Shown here: piece after piece, positions 51,401-64,000 of the stretch
How the letters are laid out: each line of letters starts with the position of its first letter
How positions within the stretch are numbered: position 1 is the first letter of the stretch
Assembly (NCBI GenBank): GCA_036583965.1
Contig: JAZBQD010000015.1
Span: 26,758,310-26,822,309 of the forward strand
Length of the DNA: 64,000 bases
Direction: 5' to 3'
Source: Prunella strophiata
Lineage: Eukaryota; Chordata; Aves; Passeriformes; Prunellidae
Program-made: the position numbers and the translations under genes
The notes under the pieces: model-generated
Seen by the model: only the letters and a program-made list of their open reading frames with translations
Databases searched by the model: none
What the model was told of the DNA's origin: nothing

Positions 51401-52701
51401 GAGCTTCATAATATGACACCTAAATTTAGATGTCTTCCTTTGTGTTAGGCATCAAAGCTCTTGTTAGTAGTAATGGACACCCAGCCCATTCATTCCCTGG
51501 AGATTTGGAAGTGATTTAACTGTACATGCCACAGAGCCTTTCTGTCAGAACATCATCCTTTCCAAGGAATGTCTTGAGCTCTTTGTTCCTGAGTGTACAA
51601 CATATCTTTAGCTGTGTTTACCGCATCCATTTTTTCAGTCACGTGTATTTACATGTTTATTACATGTTTTCCTTCAAGGTCTCTGATATCATCTGGTCAT
51701 ACAATAGGATCAGGAATGGATGCTAATGGGCTGATGAGGTCCATCTTCTTTGTTTGATACTAGCGTGTAAGATTTGAATATGTTATTCAAACAGAGTGTG
51801 TGGCTGGGTCCTGTTGATGCCATAATTAACTCCTCTGGCAGTAAGATGTACTGTTGATGGGTTCACCTATTTCATGGTAAGACAGCATGATGTTTTGCTG
51901 GCCACTCTAGTACTAGAAAAGACTTACTGAAGTTCCTTCATTCTTTCTAACATCTGATCCCTACCTGATCTTTCTCTTCCTCTTCCAGTGACGCTTCCAA
52001 GGACAGTATCACTCCACATAAGGGGCAGGGAAAGACGGGTGGGTGCTGAAAGATGCACGAAGAGGAAGATGAAGTTCCCAGGACATACTAGGGAGTGGGG
52101 AACTTGGTGAGCTTGGAGGAGGGAATGCGTATTGTTCATCAGCTCTTCTAGGGCCAACTCACCAAAGAAGGGTTAAATAAGACCAAGCTGCCAATCCTGT
52201 TTTGAACTTCCTTTAAAATAAAGACATTTTGCCTCTTTCTACACTCAAAGGAATACCGTAAAAAAGAGAACACATAACCCAATCTCCCCTGCCCACCCCC
52301 AGTCCACCCCTACCAGCTTACATACAACCTTCAGGTCGCCAAGAAATCAACATGCCTCTGTCTGTCTGTAACAAGATTATTATATTTTTTTAATAATCAG
52401 CAGTTCATGTAATCTCATGGTGTAGGAGCAGTCAGGTTGAGAGGAGATTTTTAAAAAGCCTTTTTCTGAGGCCAAGGGACCAGGTCGAATGTTGAGAGAA
52501 TTTCCTTCAAAAATGTCATCAATGTGCTCCTTGACTTGCAGGAGAGGCCTGGAAGCTTTGGTAATCAAACCAGTTTTATAAGCTAGAGATTTAGGCTAGC
52601 AAATTACTGCAGTAGGGCTATCTATATAGTGGAAGCTGTCTGTTTGCAGAAATTCCCAGGTTCATGGTTTCAATGATATTCCACTGATATGAGCAACTCA
52701 C

Positions 52702-52865
52702 ATTTGGATCCTGAGGAAGAAGTCCCACTTGAAGTGGATCGTGATGCTCCCTTCATGGAGAAAACCCCTTTGCCTCTACGAGTTGTTGTCACAGCCACAC
52801 GAGGACGTTTGAGTGGAATCACTGCACGGGGCGGTGGGGGGACACGGCCATGGTAATCAAACAAC
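52702..52865 (-). CDS. RALYL: RALYL internal exon (proline-rich and basic segment)
   Basis: A 164-nt exon on the minus strand between acceptor ttttctag and the strong donor gtgagt. Its first base completes the arginine begun in the previous exon. It then encodes 54 residues: [20 protein letters not shown] (about residues 1-20), then the basic stretch [20 protein letters not shown] (21-40, minus a residue or so), then a Ser/Gly/Thr-rich tail ending SSSGSK. Its last base T is the first base of a leucine codon. In hnRNP C relatives the basic stretch forms the basic half of the leucine-zipper-like RNA-binding motif and can act in nuclear targeting (family knowledge). The Ser/Gly-rich tail seems slightly longer than the mammalian version as I remember it. 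Confidence 0.95.
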
Positions 52866-55800
52866 CTAGAAAAGATTTAGTCAGCTGGACTCCATAAAAC
52901 CCTCTGTGATTTCATGTCATGGGAGCTCTGTCAACTAAATTTGCATGTTATCTGAGAAAATTACCCTTTGAAACTGTAATCACTTTATATCAAGTCAAAT
53001 TAGATTTCAAGGACCTATGCACATTAAGTGCCTTATTCAGATTTCAGTCACACACTGGTGCACAGACCAGTTCAGATTTTTTTGTGTCATTTAAATGAAG
53101 GATGTATTATAGGACTCTGTAATTTGCTGTATGGAAAATCCATAACTTGCTTTCCACAGGTCCACATCATTTCATTGTTCACAGCCAACAGCAGTACATT
53201 TTGTTGTGACATTTCAACTCCTTTATTACATGCATGGCTTAAATTCTAGTTTTCTATCTGCTGTTCTTGAAGATGTAAAAGTAAAGTACAAAAGAGAACT
53301 CTCCTGAAGACAACCATCACCATAAGGAAATATCCTGCAGTTTCTGAAATAACAAGAGTCTTTGCATATGTTCTCTTTATTGCAGAATGAATTGGTGTAG
53401 AAATACTAAAATACCCAAGCATGCTGAATAAAAAAAACATCTTGTTCAAACCAAAAGCACTGTAGCAGGCAGATATGCAGACTATTTACCAAAGATACTC
53501 TATGACAAAAGTGAACTTTTGTTCCCAAACAGAATAGCCTAATCCTAAAGATACAGTTATCAATAGCAGGTAACTAACCTGTGGTAGAGGGAAATAAAGG
53601 CAATAAAAAAGGTAATTAAAGCTATAGATCTATTTAGAACATAAAATATATGGTTCTGGATATGATAGGTCAGGACAAGAAAGTTCAAAAAACAAAGATT
53701 TCCAGTTCAGCGTCTGAAGCAGATGGATAAGCAACATCCTCATAAAATATTCTCAAATTTACTTGCAACTAGTAATTATGGACATTTATAACCGCATGTT
53801 TAATTTTCACCGTTGTGAGTACTGTCACCCAGCTGGGCAGATAGATACACATTTGAGAACAGACACACAAGAAACAGTAATTCACCCACCACAGCATCTA
53901 ACAGTATGCTGAACAGAGCACAGAGTCAAATTTAAATCTTCTAACGCATTTTCTGATAAGTACATATCTAGTACTTAAATCAAACCACACTTCTGTCTGT
54001 ACTGTAATCCTACAGACAGTGTAATCATCTCCCTCCTTTTCCATAGCTGCCTACAGAATGTGACACAGAGATCCTGTTGCACTCAATGACTGGAACCCAT
54101 GGCTTCAAATATTCCCACAAGTGAGCAGCTTCTAGCCATTGTTAGCATAACTAAAGAATTGTGTAAGATGGACACTAAATCTTTTTTTTTCTACTTTTAA
54201 CACAAATATTAGTGCTTATTGCCACTCATCATTTATTATATTAAATGATCTGCAGGTTGGTCATAAACTCCTTTTTGATATTACTGGAAAAAAATGTTTC
54301 TGAAGTGCTATAAGTTGTCATGCAAAAGGTCGTAATATGATTATTGGTCTGAAGGTGATATTTTTTTAGCTTCCAATAGTTTGTGTTTAGATAATATAGT
54401 GAAAGGTGAAACTAGACTTCCTTTTTTCAAAATATAGAAAAGAACATTTATCTAAATGACTGTTATCAATCTGTTCTTACTTTTGTTTGTTAAATTATGC
54501 AAAGCTTTTGGGCTAGGTATTTTGTTTTGTCATGTTCTGTATATTCCAATAATATGCTTTCTTTTAAAAAACAATGCTTCCATTTATAGTTTTGAAGTAC
54601 TGTTCCTGTTTTTCTTGTGTAATATGAGAGATGATAAAGAGAAATGCTTAGTTCCAAAGCAATTCTTTGCCCCAGTAATCACTAGTGTGCATACAACTAT
54701 GCCTTTTCTTTCAGTCACCCTTCTAAATTTGCAGTTCTGATCTTGCCAGTCTGTCTTCATATAGATTTTATTTTAAAGAACTATCCATTCCTGACACCCT
54801 TTTTTGACCCCATCACTGCTTTAGGTCAAGATAAGAAAGACATATTCTCCCTTCAGGGAGTCTGGAAAATTAATAACATTAATTGGTTGAAATATTAGAA
54901 AACAAGATCTGTGGATTGGGATAAAACACAGAAATTCAGAAAGTTCAGAAGTTCAAAAATTCAAAGAATCCTGACTATATTTCTTAATTTATATTTCCAA
55001 TAAATAGTTTGTAAACCAAATTCTCCATGGCATTGTCCTTTCCATTACTACTATGTTGAGATTTTAATCTTTCCCTTCCATCAACTTGTATCTAAAAGAG
55101 ACTGTTCACTTTGTACAGTTTTTATTTTCAGAAGATCAGCATGTGCAGCCTTATGAGGCCAACCTCATATTCAGGTTTTATACTGTAGAAGTTCTGCTGT
55201 CTTAATTCTGAAAGACTTCTAAATTAAAAAAAATTATACTATTGAATAGATTTATGGACACATTTCACTGTCAATGATTTTCCATAACAACACAATTATC
55301 ATGAGAGACACCAAGAAACAACCATTAATGTCCAATAAGGTGTTTTTTTTTTTTTTTGTGTGTGTGAAAATATAAGCATTATATTTTATAATTTCTGCTA
55401 CCCATAAAATACAGAATTGAGGAAAAAACTAGACATAAAACTTTAATATTTGTGTGGCATAGATGAGAAACACTATTCTGTTTAAAAACATCCAAGTCCA
55501 CAGATGAAATTCAGAGCTGTAACCTTGGAAAAAATAAATAAAAGCCTATGGAAATTAAATTTTTACAGGACATTTGCTACTCCTACTGCAAAGGCTGGAC
55601 TGAGCAGGATTAAACTGCTTTGATAGCTTTCACTTCATATGTTTATATGCTTTGTTATATCTCACTATTTCTAACTTTGTCCAAAGGGGGCATGGTGATT
55701 TACATGCAAAACCAAAACTAGTGGCTCAAATTGAACCCACATCAGGAGGAAACAAACATGAAAATATTGTTTCTACATTTTTCCTACTGTGTCCCTTAGC

Positions 55801-56607
55801 AGAAAGGTATATAGCACATGCTAACTTAACTTCTGGGTGTAAACAGTTCCCCTGCTACTGTCCATTGCTTTACATAGAAGAAACATCAGATTAGAAAAGG
55901 TTGGTGGAGCAATGCTTTGTTCCTCTCTGTCTCACTTGTCCTGTGCCAAACCAAGATGCTGTAAAGCAAAGACACAGCACTCCTGGATAACAAGTTGGTT
56001 GTCTGTGATCTTTCTTGCTACTCCTGTGTTGTGAGGATTCTGCTACATCTGAATAAATGCATTTTCACAGTGCTGAGCTAGGCTGTGTGCAACTACTCAA
56101 GGCAGAATCTCCAATTGCTCAGACATCCACATTCTTTTTGTCCTACAGGAACACACCGTTCAGCTTGCACTTTTGCTTCTCTCAAAGTTCTTCTGGGCTT
56201 CTAAATATTCTTGGAACATTCTTGAGGAGACATTTTATCTTTTCATACCCATGGATGAAAATATGAAGCCAGGACCATCATACTGAATAATTTTGCAGCT
56301 ACTATACATCCTAGTAAAAGTAAGCCTGGAAGAACTCTACTAAACTTCCATTAAACTGTTCAGCACATCAAATACCCCAAAAGCTCTTAGAGAAGGGTAA
56401 AATCAAAAGACCTGTTTAGTAAGCATGTATTTGGTGGCAGTAATCTTCCCTGCCAGATATTAAAAATAGTCTTCTGATGCACGATAGAAATAATGCAATG
56501 AATAAGTGATAAAAATCAGAATTGGCTTGTTTGACCAAACAATTGGATTATATTATCAACAAACAGGAGAAATTATGTAGGATGTACAAAAATATAGGCA
56601 CACATAC
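52866..56607 (-). other. RALYL: RALYL intron (3.7 kb)
   Basis: Bounded by donor gtatgtg and acceptor ttttctag. It is AT-rich with a T/TG tract at about 55341-55367. No gene, CR1 or LTR was recognised. Confidence 0.85.
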
Positions 56608-56655
56608 CGATTGTAGAAATCATCTCTGTAGTAATCATAATCAAAGACATAACCA
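56608..56655 (-). CDS. RALYL: RALYL internal exon (post-RRM aromatic/acidic linker)
   Basis: A 48-nt exon on the minus strand. It is preceded by a pyrimidine-containing acceptor ending in ccacag and followed by the donor gtatgtg. It starts with the third base of a codon, then encodes GYVFDYDYYRDDFYN and ends with the first two bases (CG) of an arginine codon completed by the next exon. The segment is characteristic of RALYL, just C-terminal to the RRM. It is rich in tyrosine and aspartate and probably unstructured. It is too short to show up as an open frame of its own. The upstream exon that supplies the first two bases of its split codon is not in the window. Confidence 0.93.
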
Positions 56656-59600
56656 CTGTGGAAAAACACAGAAAAACAAGAATGAACTGGCTTATAGGAA
56701 AATACACGCTGATTAAAACTTCTGTGGCAATATTGGCTTACTCTCAAATTTCTATCCCTTCTTCAAAGTCCTTCCACTTCTTTTGTACTGTGTACAATGT
56801 ACATTATGTTTGTCAATGCTGTTGTCAGCTATCACAGTATATTTGGAAATGTGAAGTCTGGGGCACACAGAACTGTGTAAACAGTTGACAGCACACACAG
56901 ATAGGATTTAACACAGTGAGACAGCTCTGTAATTAGAAGATCATTATAGTGTAATTCTCTGAGTGATCAAATGAAGTTAGCATTCCAAAACTGACACCCT
57001 CTTCTTTTCTGGTCTAACATAGCATCATCAGTGGAGTAGGAAGACAGTTAAATACATGAAAGAGTGGGAAATGAGTGAGAAGGTGAGCTAAGACAGCTAC
57101 TGTGATTTAGAGAAACATGAAAAGGATTGGGCTTCTTGCTGGTCCTTGAGTCCACCAAATTATTTTCACCAAAAAGAGAAAAAGTAAAAAGTTAAAAAAA
57201 TAAATGCTAAATAAGTGTTGCAGGGATGCATTTTCCTTCAAGTTCAGGAAGGAATATACATACCAATCTGAGAAAAGACAGGCACCTATCAAGGGAAACA
57301 AACAAATGGGAAATTACACAGGTCCATGAGAAAACTACTTTTGAGCTGTCAATAGCAAAGTCAATCCCAGACTCCTGGTTTTGCATTCCATTAACAACTT
57401 GCTACTTTTGTGGTGAAGAAATAACAAAAAAGTTTTATCTATCTCATACACCCAAAAAACCTCCAAACCAACAAACCAATGAGCCAATAAAGGCTCTGAA
57501 TGGAAAAGTCACAGGGGTTTATTTATACTCTGCCTAGTAACATGATGTTTTACTGTTTTGAGAAGGACAGTTATGAATAGTAAAGGTAAGAAGCATGAAG
57601 TATCACAAATGAAGGAGAAGCTTTAAGTGAGAAAGGAAAAAGGTAGAAAAGACAGAGGTAGAAAGGATAAAGCACAGAAGAAAACTTTCTCTGAAAGTAA
57701 AGGGACACCTATAGAATGATAGTGTGATTTAGGTTGGAAAGGACCTTAAAGATCAACTACGTATTTAAGAAACTTTTCTTCACAGGGAATGGACTTGTGG
57801 ATAATTTCTGCTCTTAAACATTGAGCAGAAATGGGCATTTGAGTGCATAATTTAAAGAATGTGTCAAGAATTCTACCAAAGCAAGTCAGGGCACAATTTC
57901 CATCTCTGCCACACCTCTGTCACAAGCAAGTGCCTAATTGCAGATAATAGAATAAGTTGTACTGTCTGCCTGCACAATATTGCAGTTGAAGATCATGAGA
58001 GCTGCAGACCACTGTGGCCCTTGTTGTAATTTATTTGAGAAAAGAAATCCTAAGATACATTTCATGTGAAACACTTACTGAATAGAACAGCCCTGAAAGA
58101 CTAGAACCCAGCAGCAAGGTAAGATGTGTGTGGCAGAGGATGCAAAATATCATTAAATAATAGTAGACTGTGTATAGTAATCATGTTTCTGTATCTGAAT
58201 GTAAAACTAGCAATTTTTGTAATAAACTATATGACAGCTCTTATTTTGTCTTTCACTTTAACCTGCATGAAACTAAGAAGTAGCAGGTATCAAAGGCTAT
58301 TATTTTATTTACAGTTATTCACAGCTTCCTAGTGGTTTTATTTAGCTGAATGATTAATAACTTCAGTAAGCCCATATTTAATATTCAACGTGTGTTTTTA
58401 AGTAGATGATAACAGACAATCTGAAGAAAAAAAATATTAAATTTAAAAGCCCTGTCACATGAAACCTTTCCTCTGGAGTTGACATTATTTAATTTGCATA
58501 AAGACCGGACAAATTCACTTTTTCAAGGTTGAAGACCATGAAGCTGGCGAAGAATAATTCACTGGTACCAGTTAAAGTAAGGCTGAAGGACGATTATATT
58601 TTTCTGTAGTAACTCAGCTCTGGCTTACAGAACAGAATAAGGACTGCTGGCCCCTCAATGGGTATGAAAATTTTATGTTGAATGATGATGTTTCATCTGT
58701 AACAATATGTTGAAGAGATTATAGTGTGAAAGCAACCAGTACATCTCTGTATCTACAGCTGTAATTGTTCCTACTTCTGCATGTCAAGGGACAGACATAA
58801 GACTTGGTCAGTGCTGCAGCATAACACCAAGCAGAAAATTAGCACACATAATCACTGGCACTGAGATCAAGGTGACTGCAAGGCTCTTAACCTCTTGAGA
58901 GTTATTCCTTAGCAACCCAACAGCCTGTGTAATGGAGGGACACAGGTAATCACTCATACAGTGTTGAACACCAAATACTCAGCAGGTGAGATGCAGAGAA
59001 AGGTTTAAACAAGCCTGTGAACTGGTGGAGTCAGCAGTTTCCTAATGGCACTGTAAACAGGCAGATTACTTACCCACAGATATGTTTCATCTCAACAATA
59101 TTAACAGATAGAACTGTGCATGATGCTGATATTAATGCAGGAGACAGTAAAAGACACTACTTTACATGTGTCTCACAATGAGGCAAAGAAAACTCATCAA
59201 TAAAAAGTGCTTGTACTAAGCAAAAGTCATGATTCCTTTTCCTAACTTAGTATCACCAAGACAATCTTGTACAAGCTGTCTTTTTTGGTATCACTAAGCA
59301 CTATGCATATCTTTAAAACTGTGTATGCCTGAGGAATAAATGTTTCCCCCATGACTATATTTTCAGAGCTATGATGCTGTGTGTATTCAAAGTCCCTGTG
59401 CATATCAGCAGTTGCACATGTGCTAAACTGGCAAAGAGAGTGTTATGCTTCTGCATCTTTGAAACAAACCTATGGATGTAGTTATGTCTTTATATACTTG
59501 ATGTTGAAAGTGTATTACTGCAAAAGTACAATTCTTTTTCCATTCTCTATGCTATGCTCTCAAAAGATGTTTATAAACTAATGATCACATCCTTTTTAAA

Positions 59601-62600
59601 CTTAGCTCCAAACATCAGTGGTATAACTGACTTGTGTGGGGTTATTCTAACTTTAGGAGAGTTAATGCAGAACAGAGCAGAAACACCTTTTGTTATTATC
59701 CTGTCAACATGACTTTGGTCTTCCATTTAAATCAGCCTTAGCTAGTATTGCTTTTTCTTTCCACAGGTACAAAGATATTTAAATCATAAATTTTGATAAA
59801 CCAGCCATAATGTATCTTAATTTAATTGACAGTGCTATTGCCATTTATACTGTCAGTTTCTTCTCTGTTGTGAGGCCTGAACAAAAATATAAAAGCAATA
59901 TTTTTTTCAATCAAACTCTTTTTGGGAAGCACATATCAACCTAATGGTTGAAATTAGTATTCCAGTCATTTGTGAAATCATTTCTCATGTCATGAGAAAA
60001 GAGTGTTAGAAATTGTTCTAGTTGAGAGCAAAAGAGAATCAGTCTAAACTGATATGATGTTAAATAGGAAGTCAGTGAGGGTAACTAGATGATTTAGAGA
60101 AGAAGCATCAAGAGATGGAAACTTTCCCTGTTAGAAAATCAATCAGATGGAAGTTCCTTTCATAAGCTGTTGAAAAAAACAGTGGAGATTTCAGTCCACT
60201 TTTCAGTGGATGATTACCTACATTCTCAGACATGAATCAAATTGGTGGCCTGAATCCCACCTTTACTTTAAAGAAAATTCTATTTTAGGTAAGGATGAGA
60301 ATGCCAATAGAAGCGGAGGGACACTGCAGTTTTGCAGTTCAGGCTGTATATTCTGCAGAGAAAGAGAATATTTTCCAGAGCCTGCTTTTTTGCTGACATA
60401 CTTACTCTCAAAAGTCAAATTATTTCAGTGATTCTTTCAACTAGAAAAAAATAAGGGGCTGGAACAGGAAAAATAATTGCAGAGAAGTATTTTATATTTA
60501 TTTCCATAATGAAGTTATGAGGGCAAAGAGGTATAGTTAAAAAGAACAGCTTAACACCAAAATCCCCAATCACTTGTCCCAAAATGCCAAACAATTGAAC
60601 ATAACCTACTATTTTTATAATTCAATTAAGGATTAAATTGCATAGTAATTTTGTAACCATAAATTAATAAATGTTTTTGGGGTTTTTTCCCCTAATTCTG
60701 CACATTTTTTCCATTAATAAGAGCAAGGTGTATTTTTTCCTGAGTGGGGAAAAAAGAAGGAGTTAAGTTTCAAAAAGTGCAGCATGGAATGTGATACTTT
60801 AAATGGATTTTTTTTTTTCTGCAAAACTGAATTTTTTTTTCCAGTTCTAATCTGAAGAGGTGCATTTTGTCCAAGTAGAACATGTATACAGAAAAAAGCT
60901 GACATATAGTACACCATTTTCCATTAAAGTATCTTTCTGCAGGCACTAGGTAGAATTTATTTGCAATATGATTAGGCTTGCATTTTTTCTGTCTCTAGAT
61001 ATATTTCCTTCTCCACTCTCTTCCTCTCTTCCAAGAGCTCTTATCCCAGTGAAATGTATTTTGGGAAAACGGTTGAACTTATCGCTCAACCTGAATTTTA
61101 GGCAAAGCTTGGGCAAATATTCAAAGTTGCGTATACACATTCAGGTAATTAAAACACTAAGACATTTTCCTGTAGAGGATTAGGCAAAGCTTGTGAAGCA
61201 GACAAGAACGAAGACACTGAGATCAATATTCAGACTCTGGGGATCAGCTGGTTTCAGAGCTCTTTGTGGAAGCAAGACAGACAATAGTGATGCAGGCAAA
61301 ACTAACCCCAACAATTTTCTGTACAGCTAAATATTAGAATTCCTCCTAACAAAAACTACTTACTGTGGCTTCAGGCACAGCCTATGCTTAACAATGTTAT
61401 CCTGATGCTCTTTAGAAACAAAACAGCTTTTTTAATGTAAATATACCTGTGTAAATCTACTTAATATCTCCCAACCTTTCTTCTCCTGTTGTGAAACTAT
61501 TTTTCTGTCATCTAAAGTAATGTCCAATTATTTATGTTTCCCATGGGAACATTTCATAATAAGATAAAGAAAAAGATTTCCAGTGGCCCAACCATTTCCC
61601 AAGGTGTCCTTTAATTGTATAGTCTGACTATATGTTTTTTTTTCTTCCTTAGTACAAGAGAGATGGGTTCTGCCTCTTAAAAATCTGTTTTAAATTCAGT
61701 GTGTTCAAAGTACTACTGTCAAACCATATGCATGTGATTGATTATCCAATTTGCTAATAATATTGTGTACATTGAAGGAGTGTCATTTGACTTGGTTTGA
61801 CAACTACAGCAGACTCTTGTTGACAGGTGTAGGATTAAGTGATGGGTTTAGTGTTTCCACAGCATTTCACTGAACAGCAGTTTAAATTAAAATCATAGTG
61901 GTAGCACTGGAGTTGAAAGACTAACTATTTAAGATTACAAAAACAGAACTCTGAAACTTTATGTACTTTTCAGAGAAGCTGTCTTAGAAACACTGAATGA
62001 AACACAAAAGCATGGTTCACAAAAAATTAATCAAGTGGAATGTGACAATGTCAGAGTTCATGTAAAAGAAAAAAAATCTAGAAAATTGCATCACATACTT
62101 TCCATTTTTCAAAATGTCAAAAGGCTTAAGTTAAATTTGTGTTCTCGTTTAAACTAAGTTTACTGATTAAGTTACTAGGTAATTTAGTTATTTTGGATTG
62201 GCCAACTCAAGATTTAAAACAGCAAAATGGAGATGTGAAGGAGACAGAACTTTCAGTGTCCTGAGCACAGCTTGTGAAGTCAAGCCCCGCTGGTTATTTT
62301 CCTAGATGATGCTTTGCAAGTGCAGTTACAAGTATACATGAAGATACCAGATTCTGTGAATCTGCAAAAGCATTCTTTTACTCCTGACCCACTGTGTAAT
62401 AATTTCCACAGCAAGTGCATCTGATAAAGAGATTCCTCTATAACCAAGCACAGAACTGGATTTAATTCCAGTCTGCTTAGAGATGAGTGGAAAGGGCAGT
62501 TGTGCATGACACAACCAGATGTGTATCCTCCAGACCAGTACTAGGTTGACTACTGTTGCACTTAGGTAGAAAAATTGCAAAAGAAAGTCCTCCTAAAATC

Positions 62601-64000
62601 AGGCCTGCTCTGTTAGATCGGTGGCTGGCCTTTATTTCTTCCAAGTGCAGCAGGTACTTTGCAAGTTTCCTGTGAAAACAATCCTGGTATGAATAGTTCG
62701 TTAACATAACAATCTATTCCTGGGTGAAAAACAACTAGCACCTGCATAAAGATTAAATCTATCCCATGAGAATCAGTGAAGAAAATATATAAACAATTTA
62801 AGAATAGAAAGATTTGATAGACAAGTAAAATACCTTTACTAACCAATAGAATAATTGGCAAGAAAGCTATTAACAAATTAAAGTTGCTCACGAGGTCAGT
62901 AAAAACAGGAAAAAATGAGTTATATGAATAAAGAATTGGCTTTTCCTGCATGAAGAAAATGGAGTCTCGCTTGATTTATTCTGATAGACTACACTTTCCT
63001 TGATTTCTGGCAAATATTCCTAATACTTTCAGTGCTTTGGAAGGCCTTATGTTCATTCACTTTCTGCATACACTGTGAAGAAAACAATATTTATTTTGTG
63101 TAAGGGAAAAAAAGTCAAAAAACAAAGGAATTCCTAGAATATCAGTGGAAAGACCTTTTGATTTACAGAAGGATATTCAAGTGTCATCACTCAAATTACC
63201 TCAATGTAAATCCAGAATAAAGCTGTTGAAATCAAGGGATCATTTTTTTTTTTTTTTTTCTTAAACTATGTCTGGATTTTTTCATTGTATTTGTTCGCAT
63301 AAGTGAAAGGATTTTTGTCCCAGATTACTCACTTGAGTGTAGTTTGTGGCAAAAGGGTCTGGTGGCTTGTCATGACAGTGTATTGTAGTTTCCCTATACA
63401 GTGCTGGACAAATGGAAGAGCTGCTGATTTCTTGACATGTGCAGGTATGAGGCAAATATGAATCATCTAGCTGAAAGTTTTGTATGCATCTTTTCTAATT
63501 TACAAGAAGCATTGTTTGACACTGACTAAGAGACATTTTTCCCCTTAGTTTTTTTTACCTACTTTTCTAATATCTCATCCAATTCAAGAACTGATGTTCA
63601 TTTGAGTAATGTCTTTTTTGATTAGGATGGGATCTTTCTCAGGTTTTCTCATTCATTTGTGCTCCTACCTTCCATAGGATGGGAGACTGCAATCTGGATA
63701 CTCTCCTGCTTTATTCTGCCTGGCATATTTCTTTATGGTTACCTCCAAATTCTAAGGGCATCTAACAATATGGGGTATTAATAATTTTCTCTCTCCCCTA
63801 CTGATGATTTTTGAGGAGCATATTAAATGTAGAATTTAATCAAGTTACATTTTTAGCTTCAGGTTTTGCCTGATTTTCCTATGTCTAAGCTCTTTTAAAA
63901 TGCAAAAGTCATATTTTTAAAATCACATGTTGTAGACTTTGTCAAATATTTTGGTAGCAGAATTGGTAGTAAACTGATCCACTCTGGCTGCTATATTTTA
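56656..64000 (-). other. RALYL: RALYL upstream intron, reaching the window edge
   Basis: The acceptor ccacag lies at the low end; the matching donor is not in the window. I searched by eye for the RRM-linker exon on the minus strand and found none. The only repeat seen is a short CR1 tail at 57711-57758. T-runs lie at about 60809-60840 and 63243-63259. Nothing else was recognised. Confidence 0.65.
57711..57758 (-). mobile_element. CR1 3'-tail remnant, antisense
   Basis: 'atagaatgatagtgtgatttaggttggaaaggaccttaaagatca' is the reverse complement of the CR1 terminal 50 nt. No further CR1 is clear beyond it. Confidence 0.65.

Noticed and set aside
56656..64000. Search for the RALYL RRM exon
   Set aside because: No minus-strand segment encoding the expected linker before GGYVFD, or RNP motifs, was found; it probably lies beyond the window.

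Overview
The window looks like bird nuclear DNA. It is AT-rich, gene-poor and intron-dominated. It carries many 5'-truncated CR1 LINE fragments ending in the avian 'attctgtgattctatga'-type tail, plus several pieces resembling endogenous-retrovirus LTRs. The LTR types, recalled from memory of passerine genomes, suggest a songbird, but that is an inference. There is no bacterial-type operon, CRISPR array, tRNA or rRNA that I can support.

The one clear gene is RALYL (RALY-like, hnRNP C family RNA-binding protein) on the minus strand. Five exons of its 3' half lie in the window, in transcript order: 56608-56655, 52702-52865, 43417-43530, 38197-38375 and a terminal exon whose coding part is only 21272-21289. 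Every junction has GT/AG borders and the phases join without a break. The window encodes 173 complete residues: the acidic/aromatic linker after the RRM, a basic segment, a leucine-zipper-like coiled coil, an acidic tail and the terminus FLQIK. The RRM exons and promoter are not found and should lie beyond position 64000. The 3' UTR probably runs from 21271 to about 20312, where an AATAAA on the minus strand (20333-20338) has a U/GU-rich element behind it.

Layout: 1-20310 is sequence downstream of RALYL, with CR1 pieces near 1034-1629, 5140-6085, 12948-13963 and 16061-16263, an LTR-like piece at 6195-6460, and an unidentified decayed coding-like segment at 18468-18990. 20312-56655 is RALYL exons and introns. 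The 16.9 kb last intron has one LTR (33021-33374). The 5 kb intron has an LTR (about 42060-42545) and an old CR1 (42798-43085). The 9.2 kb intron has CR1, an LTR, another CR1 and a degraded CR1-like RT fragment (45770-48330). 56656-64000 is intron, essentially without recognisable elements. Most short open frames are chance frames or lie inside repeats.

I found no convincing new biological system. The best items for a second look are the tiny terminal coding exon, the possible intron-read-through C terminus, the inverted CR1 pair, and the orphan open frame behind RALYL.
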